Positions 24,713 to 32,435 of a stretch of DNA of 36,136 nt are shown here, one piece after another. The notes under the pieces were generated by a model. The model saw only the letters and a list, made by a program, of their open reading frames with translations, was not told the DNA's origin and searched no databases. Where the stretch lies: the NCBI RefSeq assembly GCF_011044975.1, contig NZ_JAAKZV010000058.1, positions 1 through 36,136 on the forward strand, read 5' to 3'. The DNA is from Streptomyces coryli (GTDB lineage: Bacteria; Actinomycetota; Actinomycetes; Streptomycetales; Streptomycetaceae). The first letter of the stretch is position 1. Each line of letters starts with the position of its first letter. Both the position numbers and the translations under genes were made by a program.

Positions 24713-26025
24713 TGCGGCGGCACCCCTGAGCTCGGGCGCAGCAGCCGTTTCGTGGTGGCCAGTCCCCAGGCGTCGAGGTCGCCGAGCCGGTCGCTGGAGC
24801 CGCGCAGTCCGGGGGAGGAGGCGATGAAGCCGGCCCAGTCCTCCCGCGCCTCCACGCCGGGGGCCGCGATGAGGCAGTCGGGGTCGTTCACCCACCAGCG
24901 GCCGTGCAGGAACTCTCGCGCCCGGCTGCTCAGTCGGGCGCCGTGCTGCGAGGGCTGGCTGATGTCGCCGGACCGGGGCTCGACCGCGGTGGAGGTGTCG
25001 GGGCCGACCCGCATGATGTCCACGTGCCCGAGGCTCGGGATGAGCGGCGCCCCGCAGCCGTGCAGGGTGGCGTCCGGCCCGGCGGCCTCCCGGATGATCT
25101 CCAGGCCGCGGCGGTACGCGGTGACCGGGTCGGCGTCCCCGTGCCGGCGGCCGGCGAGGGCACCGGCGTAGATGAAGTCGAGCTTGAAGTGCGAGAAGCC
25201 GTGGCCCGTCAACTCGCGGAAGACCTGGCCGAGATACTCGGCGGCCGCGGGATGGGTGACATCGAGGACGGCGAGGTCCTGGTCCCACATCCGGCCGGCG
25301 TCCGCGCCGCCGACGAGCCAGTCGGGGTGCTCGCGGAAGAGCCGGCTGCCGCTGCCGACGAGGTACGGGGCCAGCCAGATCCCGGCGCGTCTGCCGGTGT
25401 CGGTGATGCGGCGGGCGGTGGCGGCGAGGTTGCCGAAGCCGGGGCGGATGTCGAGCCAGTCGCCGATGCCGGCCTCGTAGCCGTCGTCGAGGAGGACCAT
25501 GCCGGCGTCGAGGCCGTAGCGATCGAGGTGGCCCAGCTCGGTGGCGATGTCGGCCTCGGTGACCTTGTCCCAGTAGCCGTACCAGCTGCACCACATGGGG
25601 TCCGCGACCGGTATCGGCCCGATGCCGGCCTGGGCGGCCAGGGTGTCCGCCCAGGCGGCGAGGGCGGCGTCGAGGCCGCCGTCGTGCGTGGTGTGGCAGA
25701 CCGGGCCATCGGCGGTGACGAGCAGCCGATTGCCCTCGGGCCTGGCCCGTATCGACGGGATGGCGTCGGGGTCCGGCGTGGAGAAGACGTGTGCGGGACC
25801 GCCGTCGCCGGGATCGAGGGCGAGCAGGCCCTCGCCCTGAAAGCTGCCGTCGGGGACCGGCGTCTCGGGCCGGTAGCAGAGAATCTGGATGGTGTCGGTC
25901 GCGGGGCGCGGCGGGCGTTCCCCGATCCGGTACGCGGAGGTGGGGCTCCACGACTGCCAGCCCTGCTCGAAGATCCGTGCCCGGCCGGGGTCGTGATCGA
26001 CCTCCGCCACCTCGCTGAACCGCAT
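24709..26025 (-). CDS. Alpha-galactosidase-like glycosidase, GH36
   Basis: A 438-residue melibiase-type enzyme. GWQSWSP (22-28), WCSWYGYWDKVTEADI (145-160), GMVLLDDGY (175-183), FKLDFIYAG with nucleophile Asp283, and GCGAPLIPSLGHVDIMRVGP with acid/base Asp343 are the GH36/clan D hallmarks. It is much shorter than the 700-residue GH36 enzymes, lacking most of the large N-terminal domain. No signal peptide, so intracellular. ATG 26025 is preceded by GGGAGAG at good spacing; GTG 26055 is the alternative. First gene of the ROK-controlled operon, directly upstream of the permeases, so it should cleave the imported sugar. Confidence 0.9.
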   Translation of the reverse strand: MRFSEVAEVDHDPGRARIFEQGWQSWSPTSAYRIGERPPRPATDTIQILCYRPETPVPDGSFQGEGLLALDPGDGGPAHVFSTPDPDAIPSIRARPEGNRLLVTADGPVCHTTHDGGLDAALAAWADTLAAQAGIGPIPVADPMWCSWYGYWDKVTEADIATELGHLDRYGLDAGMVLLDDGYEAGIGDWLDIRPGFGNLAATARRITDTGRRAGIWLAPYLVGSGSRLFREHPDWLVGGADAGRMWDQDLAVLDVTHPAAAEYLGQVFRELTGHGFSHFKLDFIYAGALAGRRHGDADPVTAYRRGLEIIREAAGPDATLHGCGAPLIPSLGHVDIMRVGPDTSTAVEPRSGDISQPSQHGARLSSRAREFLHGRWWVNDPDCLIAAPGVEAREDWAGFIASSPGLRGSSDRLGDLDAWGLATTKRLLRPSSGVPPQ

Positions 26026-26081
26026 GAACGCTCTCCCGGGGGTTGCCAGTTGCACTCAACAGGACTTAAGACTGGACGAGC

Positions 26082-26163
26082 TTTACGAAGGAGACCATCA
26101 TTAGTAGCCATCAACCAGGTTGTGGTCAACGGTTGTTGCAGGAATTTCCGAAGGAGACCTTCA
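26082..26163 (+). repeat. Duplicated 19-bp ribosome-site-like element
   Basis: TTTACGAAGGAGACCATCA (26082-26100) and TTTCCGAAGGAGACCTTCA (26145-26163) match at 17 of 19 positions and lie 63 bases apart. The second copy supplies the ribosome site for the ROK gene at 26168. The first has an identical AAGGAG but no ATG or GTG after it. The spacing is close to six turns of B-DNA, so the elements could also be paired protein sites. Confidence 0.5.
26101..26129 (-). promoter_or_regulatory. Promoter and ROK operator of the GH36-ABC-PhoD-GH20 operon
   Basis: On the minus strand, -35 TTGACC (26124-26129) and -10 TACTAA (26101-26106) are separated by 17 bases. The perfect palindrome CAACC-A-GGTTG (26112-26122) lies between them, the best place for a repressor to exclude RNA polymerase. 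Further short CAAC/GTTG inverted pairs occur at 26128-26136 and 26049-26060. The divergent ROK gene starts at 26168, so autoregulation from the same region is likely. Confidence 0.6.
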
Positions 26164-26167
26164 ATAC

Positions 26168-27328
26168 ATGGCTTCCGCAGCGCCTACCGGCGGTGACCTG
26201 TCCCGGCTGCGCCAGCTGAACTCGCTGGCGGTCTTCGGCGCCCTGCGCGCCGACGGACCGCTCACCCTCACCGCCGTCGCGGAGCGGACCGGGCTGTCCC
26301 GGCCGTCCACGAAGGAGGTGGTCGACCAACTCGTCGAGCTGGGCTGGGTGGTGGAGGTGGCGCCCTCCGCCGGCACCATCGGCCGCCCGGCGCGGCGCTA
26401 CCGCTTCCGCGCCGAGGCCGGCCACATCGCCGGCATCGACCTCGGTGTGCATACGGTCAGGGCCGTCGTATCCGACCTGGACGGCACCGTCCTCGCCGAG
26501 ACCCGGCAGGCGGTCACTCCGGCCACGCCCAACGACGAGCGGATCGCCGCGGCCGAGCGCGCGGTCGAGGGCTGCCTCACCATGGCGGACCTGGCCCGCG
26601 AGGACCTGTGGACGGTGGCCGCCGGCACCACCGGCATCGTCGACACGGCCGGCGTGGTGCGGATCTGCGCGGGCATCCCCGGGTGGGCGGGGGTCGACCT
26701 GACCGCCCGCCTCGGCGAGCTCTTTTCCTGCCCCATCGAGATCGAGAACGACGCCCGCCTGGCCGCCCTCGCCGAACGCGAACGGGGCGTCGCCAAGGGC
26801 ATCAGGGACGCGGTCTTCGTGCACGCCGGGCGGCGTACGGGCGCGGCGCTGGTCATCGGCGGGGAGGTGCACCGCGGCTTCGGCGGGGCGGCCGGCGAGA
26901 TCGGCCTGCATCCCGTAGCGCACTGGGAGCGCTCGGCCGACCACATCCACGACTGCCCTGCGGTCCCCGCCGGGGTGCCCAAACGCGACGCCGCCCGCCA
27001 CACCTTCGCCGCCGCCCGGGACGGCGACCCGGCCGCGCTGGCCGCGGTGGACCGCTACTGCGACGAACTGGCCGTCGGCGTCTCGGCGATGGTGATGACG
27101 CTGGATCCCGAACTGGTGGTTCTGGGCGGCGGCTTCTCACCGGCGGGGGACGTGCTGCTGCCCCGACTGCGAGCCCGCCTGGAGGAGGTGTGCCTGCGGA
27201 TGCCGGAGCTGCGGGCGTCCACCCTCGGAGAGGAGTGCGTCGCCGTCGGCGCGGTGGGGCGGGCGGTGGCGCGGCTGGACGCGAAGCACTTCGGGCTGAC
27301 GCCCGGGGGGATCGCGCCGGCTCGGTAG
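26168..27328 (+). CDS. ROK-family transcriptional repressor
   Basis: A 386-residue regulator. A winged helix-turn-helix at about 15-75 (LNSLAVFGALRADGPLTLTA, then LSRPSTKEVVDQLVELGWV) is followed by a ROK domain starting HIAGIDLGVHTVRAVVSDLDG. The sugar-site Asn-Asp is kept in IEIENDARLAALAE, and AAGEIGLHPV corresponds to the ExGH segment. The usual CxCGxxGCxE zinc motif is replaced by HDCPAVPAGVPKRDA, so structural zinc binding is probably lost. ATG 26168 has AAGGAG upstream. Divergent from the glycosidase operon, which it should repress until an imported sugar binds. Converges on the reductase gene with four bases between stops. Confidence 0.9.
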   Translation: MASAAPTGGDLSRLRQLNSLAVFGALRADGPLTLTAVAERTGLSRPSTKEVVDQLVELGWVVEVAPSAGTIGRPARRYRFRAEAGHIAGIDLGVHTVRAVVSDLDGTVLAETRQAVTPATPNDERIAAAERAVEGCLTMADLAREDLWTVAAGTTGIVDTAGVVRICAGIPGWAGVDLTARLGELFSCPIEIENDARLAALAERERGVAKGIRDAVFVHAGRRTGAALVIGGEVHRGFGGAAGEIGLHPVAHWERSADHIHDCPAVPAGVPKRDAARHTFAAARDGDPAALAAVDRYCDELAVGVSAMVMTLDPELVVLGGGFSPAGDVLLPRLRARLEEVCLRMPELRASTLGEECVAVGAVGRAVARLDAKHFGLTPGGIAPAR

Positions 27329-27332
27329 GGGG

Positions 27333-27896
27333 CTAGCGGTTCTTCGGGCGGTAGATGCGGCCGAAGGTGCGGGGGCTGTCCGTGAAGATCTCGACCAGTT
27401 CCCAGTCGATCCGGCGCCCGCCGGGGACGTCGAAGATGCGCACGCCGTCGCCGAGGAAGACCGGGGCGACGAAGACCTGCAGCTCATCGATGAGGTCGTG
27501 CTCAAGCGCCTGGCGGGCGATGTCGGCACTGATGATCTGCACGTCCCGGTCGCCGGCGACTTCCTGAGCGCGACGGATCGCCTCCACGATGTCGCAGTTC
27601 AGCGGAATGACCGCCGGGTCGTCGGCGAGCTCCTCCGGACGGTGGGTCAGGATGAACTCCGTGCCGGACCACGCGCCGCCGTAGGCCTCGGAGGTCGTCT
27701 CGTCCCGCTCGTCCTGCTGCGCTTTCGCCGCGTCGTAGCCGGCCCGGCCGGAGATGATGACCGCGACCTCGCCTGCCATGCGCTCCGTGGTGCCGTCGGC
27801 CAGTGGCTCGGCCGCGGACATCCAGCTCATGTCGTGCCCCGGCCCCGCGATGAAGCCGTCGATCGAGCACGTGAACCCCCAGGCCACCTTGCCCAT
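27333..27896 (-). CDS. DHFR/RibD C-terminal-like reductase
   Basis: A 187-residue protein of the dihydrofolate-reductase-like (RibD_C) fold. It begins KVAWGFTCSIDGFIAGP, the typical xxxxSLDGxIA opening. EVAVIISGRAGYDAA, a VQIISADIARQALEHDLIDEL helix region and VFVAPVFLGDGVRIFD follow. These bind NADPH in the family, whose small stand-alone members have unknown substrates. AGGAGGAG lies directly upstream of ATG 27896. No functional link to the glycosidase operon or the metal exporter is evident. Confidence 0.87.
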   Translation of the reverse strand: MGKVAWGFTCSIDGFIAGPGHDMSWMSAAEPLADGTTERMAGEVAVIISGRAGYDAAKAQQDERDETTSEAYGGAWSGTEFILTHRPEELADDPAVIPLNCDIVEAIRRAQEVAGDRDVQIISADIARQALEHDLIDELQVFVAPVFLGDGVRIFDVPGGRRIDWELVEIFTDSPRTFGRIYRPKNR

Positions 27897-27962
27897 GTCT
27901 CCTCCTGGCTGCCGGGAACGCCAGAAGAAGATATCGCGGTCGGGTGTCAGCCGAGCCGCGCA

Positions 27963-29000
27963 TCAGGCGGTGTGGTGGGCCAGCGCGTGGTGCGGGTCGG
28001 GTGCGCCGGGGAGGGGTTCCGGGTCGGCGTGGACGAGGGCGGCGGAGAGCTTGGGGACGGCGTGCAGCAGGGCGTGTTCGGCCTCTACGGCGACCGTGTG
28101 CGCCTCCCGTACGGTCAGCTCCCCGTCGACGACGATGGCGACCTCGGCGCGCAGCCGGTGGCCGATCCAGCGCATCCGCAGCTCGCTCACGGCCCGTACG
28201 CCCGGGGTGTGCCGCAGCGCGTGTTCGGCGGTGTCGACGAGTGCCGGGTCGACGGCGTCGAGCACCCGGCGGAAGACCTCGCGGCAGGCGTCGCGGAGCA
28301 CCAGCAGGATCGCGGCGGTGATCAGCAGGCCGACGATCGGGTCGGCGAGCCGCCAGCCGAGCGCGGCGCCACCCGCGCCCAGCAGCACGGCGAGCGACGT
28401 GAAGCCGTCGGTGCGGGCGTGCAGCCCGTCGGCGACCAGCGCGGCGGAGCCGATGTCGCGGCCGACGCGGATGCGGTAGCGGGCCACCCATTCGTTGCCG
28501 AGGAAGCCGATGACGGCGGCCGCGGCGACGATGGGCAGGTGGGAGATGTCGCGCGGGTTGATCAGCCGGTCGATGGCGGTCCAGGCCGCGAAGGCCGCGG
28601 ACGCGGCGATGGTCGCCACGATCACCAGGCCCGCGACGTCCTCGGCCCGCCCGAATCCGTACGTGAACCGGCGCGTCGCCGCGCGGCGGCCGAGGACGAA
28701 GGCGATGCCGAGCGGGACGGCGGTGAGCGCGTCGGCGGCGTTGTGCACGGTGTCGCCGAGCAGCGCGACGGAGCCGGACAGCACGACGACCACGGCCTGC
28801 GCGACCGCCGTCGCGCCTAGGACGGCCAGGGAGATCCACAGTGCGCGCATGCCGCGGGCCGAGGACTCCAGGGCGGCGTCGGTCTTGTCGGCTGCCTCGT
28901 GCGAATGCGGGGTCACCAGATGACCGGCCCGGTGCCGCAGCCGCGCCCAACGGCCGGGGGCATGCGGGTGGTGGTGGGCGTGGGTGTGCTGCTCGCTCAC
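27963..29000 (-). CDS. Cation diffusion facilitator, Zn/Cd exporter type
   Basis: A 345-residue membrane exporter. A His-rich N-tail (HTHAHHHPHAPG) leads to six predicted TM helices and a C-terminal cytoplasmic domain (VRAVSELRMRWIGHRLRAEVAI). The transport site is HNAAD in TM2 and HARTD in TM5; HxxxD at both positions is typical of Zn/Cd-selective members rather than the DxxxD iron/manganese group. GTG 29000 is chosen, with GGGAGG upstream; a longer reading would run into the arsR operator. Divergent from the ArsR gene, which probably represses it in the absence of metal. Confidence 0.9.
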   Translation of the reverse strand: MSEQHTHAHHHPHAPGRWARLRHRAGHLVTPHSHEAADKTDAALESSARGMRALWISLAVLGATAVAQAVVVVLSGSVALLGDTVHNAADALTAVPLGIAFVLGRRAATRRFTYGFGRAEDVAGLVIVATIAASAAFAAWTAIDRLINPRDISHLPIVAAAAVIGFLGNEWVARYRIRVGRDIGSAALVADGLHARTDGFTSLAVLLGAGGAALGWRLADPIVGLLITAAILLVLRDACREVFRRVLDAVDPALVDTAEHALRHTPGVRAVSELRMRWIGHRLRAEVAIVVDGELTVREAHTVAVEAEHALLHAVPKLSAALVHADPEPLPGAPDPHHALAHHTA

Positions 29001-29034
29001 GAGGCGGCCTCCCGGCTCGTAGGGACTGGGGGAG

Positions 29035-29063
29035 TGGACACTCGGGGGTCCTGCGGCCATTAT
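29035..29063 (+). promoter_or_regulatory. Promoter of the leaderless arsR-type gene
   Basis: -35 TGGACA (29035-29040), a 17-base spacer and -10 CATTAT (29058-29063). The transcription start would fall at about 29070, exactly on the ATG of the ArsR gene. No ribosome site precedes that ATG, which fits a leaderless transcript, a common arrangement in actinobacteria. Confidence 0.55.
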
Positions 29064-29082
29064 GTGCGTATGAGCGCACGCA
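29064..29082. promoter_or_regulatory. ArsR operator candidate
   Basis: Two overlapping perfect inverted repeats, GTGCG-N6-CGCAC (29064-29079) and TGCGT-N8-ACGCA (29065-29082), cover the ATG of the regulator gene. Imperfect GC-type palindromes of this kind are typical of ArsR/SmtB sites. Binding here would block the regulator's own start and lies upstream of the divergent exporter. Confidence 0.5.
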
Positions 29083-29429
29083 TGCACCTATCAACTGCGC
29101 ATGGCTCGCATGAGCAAGACCCAAGCGACGAGCAACTGTCGTATGCGGCCCAGGTCCTGGGCCTGCTGGCCGACCGCACCCGCCTCGCGCTGCTGCACGC
29201 GCTCGACGGGAATGAGGCGGATGTCACCACGCTCACCGCGGCGTGTGGAGCCGCCCGGCCCGCCGTCAGCCAGCACCTGGCCAAGCTCCGTCTCGCCGGA
29301 CTGGTGACCGCCCGCAAGGAGGGCCGCCGGATGATCTACGCCCTCCCCGACGGCCATCTGCGACGCCTGGTCGGCGAGGCGCTGAGCCTCGCCGACCATC
29401 ACCTCAGCGGCGAGGCGTCACACGATTGA
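29070..29429 (+). CDS. ArsR/SmtB-family metalloregulator
   Basis: A 119-residue winged-helix repressor. DNA-binding segment: VTTLTAACGAARPAVSQHLAKLRLAGLV, followed by the wing ARKEGRRMIYAL. The last helix carries DGHLRRLVGEALSLADHHL, a DxH...DHH pattern like the alpha-5 metal sites of Zn/Ni/Co sensors. N-terminal His residues (HLSTAHGSHE) could add ligands. No CxC arsenic site is present. ATG 29070 is preferred because promoter spacing predicts a leaderless mRNA; ATG 29082 is possible. Divergent from the CDF exporter. Confidence 0.88.
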   Translation: MSARMHLSTAHGSHEQDPSDEQLSYAAQVLGLLADRTRLALLHALDGNEADVTTLTAACGAARPAVSQHLAKLRLAGLVTARKEGRRMIYALPDGHLRRLVGEALSLADHHLSGEASHD

Positions 29430-29433
29430 TCAG

Positions 29434-31122
29434 CTACAGCCCGAGCCGGGCGGGCTCCGGCCGGTGGACGCCGGCGGGGCGGTAGCCGAGCGGCTCGGCG
29501 ATGCCCAGGTGGTCGGCCAGCAGCCAGATGACGGCCAGCCACATCTCCGTACCCTGCAGGCCGGGTTCGCGCCGCGGACCGGTGCCGGGCTCCAGGGCGA
29601 AGGGGAAGCCCGCCCCGTCCTGCCAGTGGCCGAGCATCCGGTCCAGCTGCTCGCGGGCCCAGCGTCGGCCCTCGTCGAGGCGGTGCGGGGTCTGGCGGGC
29701 GCACAGCCACAGCGGGTGGATCACGTCCAGGACGTTGCAGGCGTTGCCCCGGCCCGGGCCGAAGAAGGCCGTGTCGCGGCTGTGGGCGAGGACCGTGTCG
29801 ACCGTCCGCTCCGGGTACGGCAGCGGCAGGTCGAACTGGGCGAAGGTGCCGCGGGTCGCGCGGTAGAAGCCGTTGACCGGCTGCAGCCAGCGGTCCTTCG
29901 CCGTCGGGCGGCCCCACAGGCCGTTGCCGGGGTTTGCGTGGGTGAGCAGCCACCCGAAGAGGGTGTCGGCGGCGGGGGCGCGCAGGCCGAAGTCCTCGGC
30001 GTTGCGCAGTACGGCCGTGCCGATGCCGTCCACCCAGTGGCCGCTGCGCCAGGCCTGCCGCTCCCAGGGCAGCGCGTTGAGGCGGGCGGTGAGCTGCTGC
30101 GGCGTCAACTCCTGGACGGCGCGCACGGGGTGGTCGAGGCGGGAGCCGAGGTGCTGCAGGGCGTAGCCCACGGAGAGGATGTGGTAGAGCGCCGCGTCGT
30201 CGTCCAGGGTCGGGGGAGTGGCTCCGTATTCGGGGATGAGGCCGGTGCCGGGGTCCTGGAGGCTGCGTAGGTGGGCGGTGAGATCCTCGGGCGCGAGCTG
30301 CGGTGGTGGGCCTCCGAGCAGCAGCTGGGCGACTTCGACTGCGTCGCACTGCGCCCGTACGGTCGGCTCGGCGCCGGGGCGGTCGGTGAAGAGCGGCATC
30401 CCGGCGGGGTCAGGGTCCGTGCAGCGCGCGAGGATATCGGGCGCCTGCTCGCGCGCTCGCTGCGTGAACCGGGCCAGCCGGTCGGCGAGTTCGGCGCCTG
30501 TCGCGCCTGTCGCGCCTGTCGCGCCTGTCGCGCCCGTCGCGCCCGTCGGCGCCCCACGCCGATCCCGCAGCCGCCGCGCCGGATTCCCCGCCGCCACCGA
30601 CCACTCCGGCAGGTCCTTCGTCACCACGGCGCCCGCGCCGATCACCGAGTGCGCCCCGATGCTCACCCCGTCCACGACGACCACCTGCGAGCCGATCCAC
30701 ACATCGTCCCCGATCTCGATGCCCTTCGAGGTCAGCGGCTGCTTGTACACCGGCCGCCCGGGATCGGTCGAGTGGTTGAAGCCGAGCGCCGAGCTGTGCG
30801 CGCCGATGCGCACGCCGTCGCCCAGGCGGACCTGGCCGCGTACGGTCGCGAAGGGGTTGACTGTGCAGTCGCGGCCCGCGGTCACCTCCCCGGTGACATA
30901 CGCGTGCGCGGCGACGTACGAGCGGCGGCCCAGGCGCAGCACGTCGGTGAAGACGCCGGCCCAGGGCGAGACGAAGACCTCATCCGCCAGCTCCAACTCG
31001 CCGCCCTGCTCCGCCAGTCGCCGCTGCCACGCCGCCTGCTCCGCCCGCTCCTCCGCGCTCGCCGAGGCGAAGAACAGCCAGGGGCAGTAGTCGTAGCGGC
31101 CGGGGCGTTCGCCGTCGCTCAT
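29434..31122 (-). CDS. Hexapeptide acyltransferase fused to an alpha/alpha-barrel-like domain
   Basis: A 562-residue two-part protein. Residues about 50-188 are a left-handed beta-helix acyltransferase: hexapeptide repeats (VTGEVTAGRDCTVNPFATVRG, GVRIGAHSS) and the ending IGDDVWIGSQVVVVDGVSIG...SVAAGNPARRL of the LacA/Maa type. A linker of six exact Thr-Gly-Ala repeats (193-210) follows. The C-terminal part (about 211-560) has helical repeats with LRSLQDPGTGLIPEYG and ALYHILSVGYALQHLG, as in alpha/alpha toroids of lyases, glycosidases or cyclases; I do not recognise the family. Its ATG overlaps the stop of the GH28 gene. Probably cytoplasmic. Confidence 0.75.
   Translation of the reverse strand: MSDGERPGRYDYCPWLFFASASAEERAEQAAWQRRLAEQGGELELADEVFVSPWAGVFTDVLRLGRRSYVAAHAYVTGEVTAGRDCTVNPFATVRGQVRLGDGVRIGAHSSALGFNHSTDPGRPVYKQPLTSKGIEIGDDVWIGSQVVVVDGVSIGAHSVIGAGAVVTKDLPEWSVAAGNPARRLRDRRGAPTGATGATGATGATGATGAELADRLARFTQRAREQAPDILARCTDPDPAGMPLFTDRPGAEPTVRAQCDAVEVAQLLLGGPPPQLAPEDLTAHLRSLQDPGTGLIPEYGATPPTLDDDAALYHILSVGYALQHLGSRLDHPVRAVQELTPQQLTARLNALPWERQAWRSGHWVDGIGTAVLRNAEDFGLRAPAADTLFGWLLTHANPGNGLWGRPTAKDRWLQPVNGFYRATRGTFAQFDLPLPYPERTVDTVLAHSRDTAFFGPGRGNACNVLDVIHPLWLCARQTPHRLDEGRRWAREQLDRMLGHWQDGAGFPFALEPGTGPRREPGLQGTEMWLAVIWLLADHLGIAEPLGYRPAGVHRPEPARLGL
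30493..30546 (-). repeat. Six 9-bp tandem repeats coding (Thr-Gly-Ala)6
   Basis: A nearly exact 9-bp unit (minus strand ACAGGCGCG, with small third-base changes toward one end) is repeated six times in frame. It codes the hinge between the acyltransferase and toroid domains. Unit number could change by replication slippage without breaking the frame, altering linker length. Confidence 0.85.
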
Positions 31123-32435
31123 CGTGCTCCGTTCCACGTCAGGCCTTCGACATTACGGACCTGGTCCGCCTCGGCCATCTCGCCGAAGGTGCAGCCCGCC
31201 ATCGTCAGCCCCCGGATCGGTGCGTGCGGATAGCCCTGCGCCAGCAGCGCCCGCCGGGCTCGGGCCACGCTCACGTCGCGGATGCCGATGTCGGACACCC
31301 GCGGCGGATAGCCGCCCGTATCGCCTTCGCCGCGATAGAAGTCGCAGGTGACGAACTCCTTCGTCAGATGCGTGACCGTGATGTCGTCCAGCTGGATGTT
31401 CTCGGCGAAGCCGCCGCGGACGGAGTTGGTCTTGATGTAGAGGCCGAAGTACAGGCCGGGGCCGCCGATGCGGCAGCGGCGGGCGAAGACGTTGCGGATG
31501 CCGCCGGTCATGTCGCTGCCCAGGGTGATGGCGCCGTAGCGGTGCCGCATCTCGCAGTCTTCGATGAGGATGTTCTCGCTGGGTACGTTCACCCGGCGGC
31601 CGTCGGCTTCGCGGCCGGACTTGATGGCGATGCAGTCGTCGCCCGCGTTGAAGGTGCACCCGCGGATGACCACGTCCCGGCAGGACTCCGGGTCGCAGCC
31701 GTCGTTGTTGGGGCCGATGCTGTCGACGGTGACGTTCTGCACCAGGACGTTCTCGCAGAGGACGGGGTGCATCACCCACATCGGGGAGCGGACGAAGGTC
31801 ACCCCCTCGATCAGCACCTTGCGGCAGGCGTATGTCTCCAGGAAGTTGGGGCGGAAGTGCCGGCCGGCCGCGTGCACCCGCTCCTCGACCGGGACGCCGT
31901 CCTCGGCCTGCTGCCACAGCCGCGGCCAGTCGTCCTCCTGTTGCGGCATCCCGGGCCGCCAGCCGAACTCCTCCTGCCCGGACCAGGGCCACCAGTGGGT
32001 CTCGTCCGCCCGGCCGTCGAGCACACCGGCGCCGGTGACGGCGATGTCCCGCTCGCCGTGGGCGTAGATGAGAGGGGCGTAGCCATACATCTCCACGCCC
32101 TGGAAGCGGGTGCGTACGGGCGGCAGATACGCGGCCGGGTCGCGGCTGAAGGCGAGTGTCGCGCCGGCCTCCAGGTGCAGGTCGACGCCCGAGCGGAGCC
32201 GGACGGCGCCGGTGGCATACGTGCCCGGCGGCACGGTCACATGGCCGCCGCCCGCGGCCGCGCACTCCTCGATCGCGGCCTTGAGGGCGGCCCTGCAGTC
32301 CGTGGTGCCGTCGCCGACCGCGCCGTATCCGGTGACGGGAAAATCCCGGTCGGGAAAGCGCGGCGGGCGCACCCGCGCGGCGATGGCGTCGGCCTGCTCC
32401 TTCGCGGCGGCCGCGGTGGTGGCGGTGGTGGTCAT
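31119..32435 (-). CDS. GH28-family protein with altered catalytic motifs, no signal peptide
   Basis: A 438-residue right-handed beta-helix of the polygalacturonase family. It opens DFPVTGYGAVGDGTTDCRAAL. The acid pair regions are kept: GPNNDGCDPESC (Asp245) and GDDCIAIKSG (Asp266, Asp267). However, the GHG motif reads RYGA (Tyr300 for His) and the RIK motif reads YIK (Tyr333 for Arg). Its neighbour paralogue keeps both. No signal peptide, so it should act inside the cell on imported oligomers, or has a different specificity such as rhamnogalacturonan or unusual galacturonides. The start at 32435 overlaps the paralogue's stop (ATGA). Confidence 0.85.
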   Translation of the reverse strand: MTTTATTAAAAKEQADAIAARVRPPRFPDRDFPVTGYGAVGDGTTDCRAALKAAIEECAAAGGGHVTVPPGTYATGAVRLRSGVDLHLEAGATLAFSRDPAAYLPPVRTRFQGVEMYGYAPLIYAHGERDIAVTGAGVLDGRADETHWWPWSGQEEFGWRPGMPQQEDDWPRLWQQAEDGVPVEERVHAAGRHFRPNFLETYACRKVLIEGVTFVRSPMWVMHPVLCENVLVQNVTVDSIGPNNDGCDPESCRDVVIRGCTFNAGDDCIAIKSGREADGRRVNVPSENILIEDCEMRHRYGAITLGSDMTGGIRNVFARRCRIGGPGLYFGLYIKTNSVRGGFAENIQLDDITVTHLTKEFVTCDFYRGEGDTGGYPPRVSDIGIRDVSVARARRALLAQGYPHAPIRGLTMAGCTFGEMAEADQVRNVEGLTWNGAR

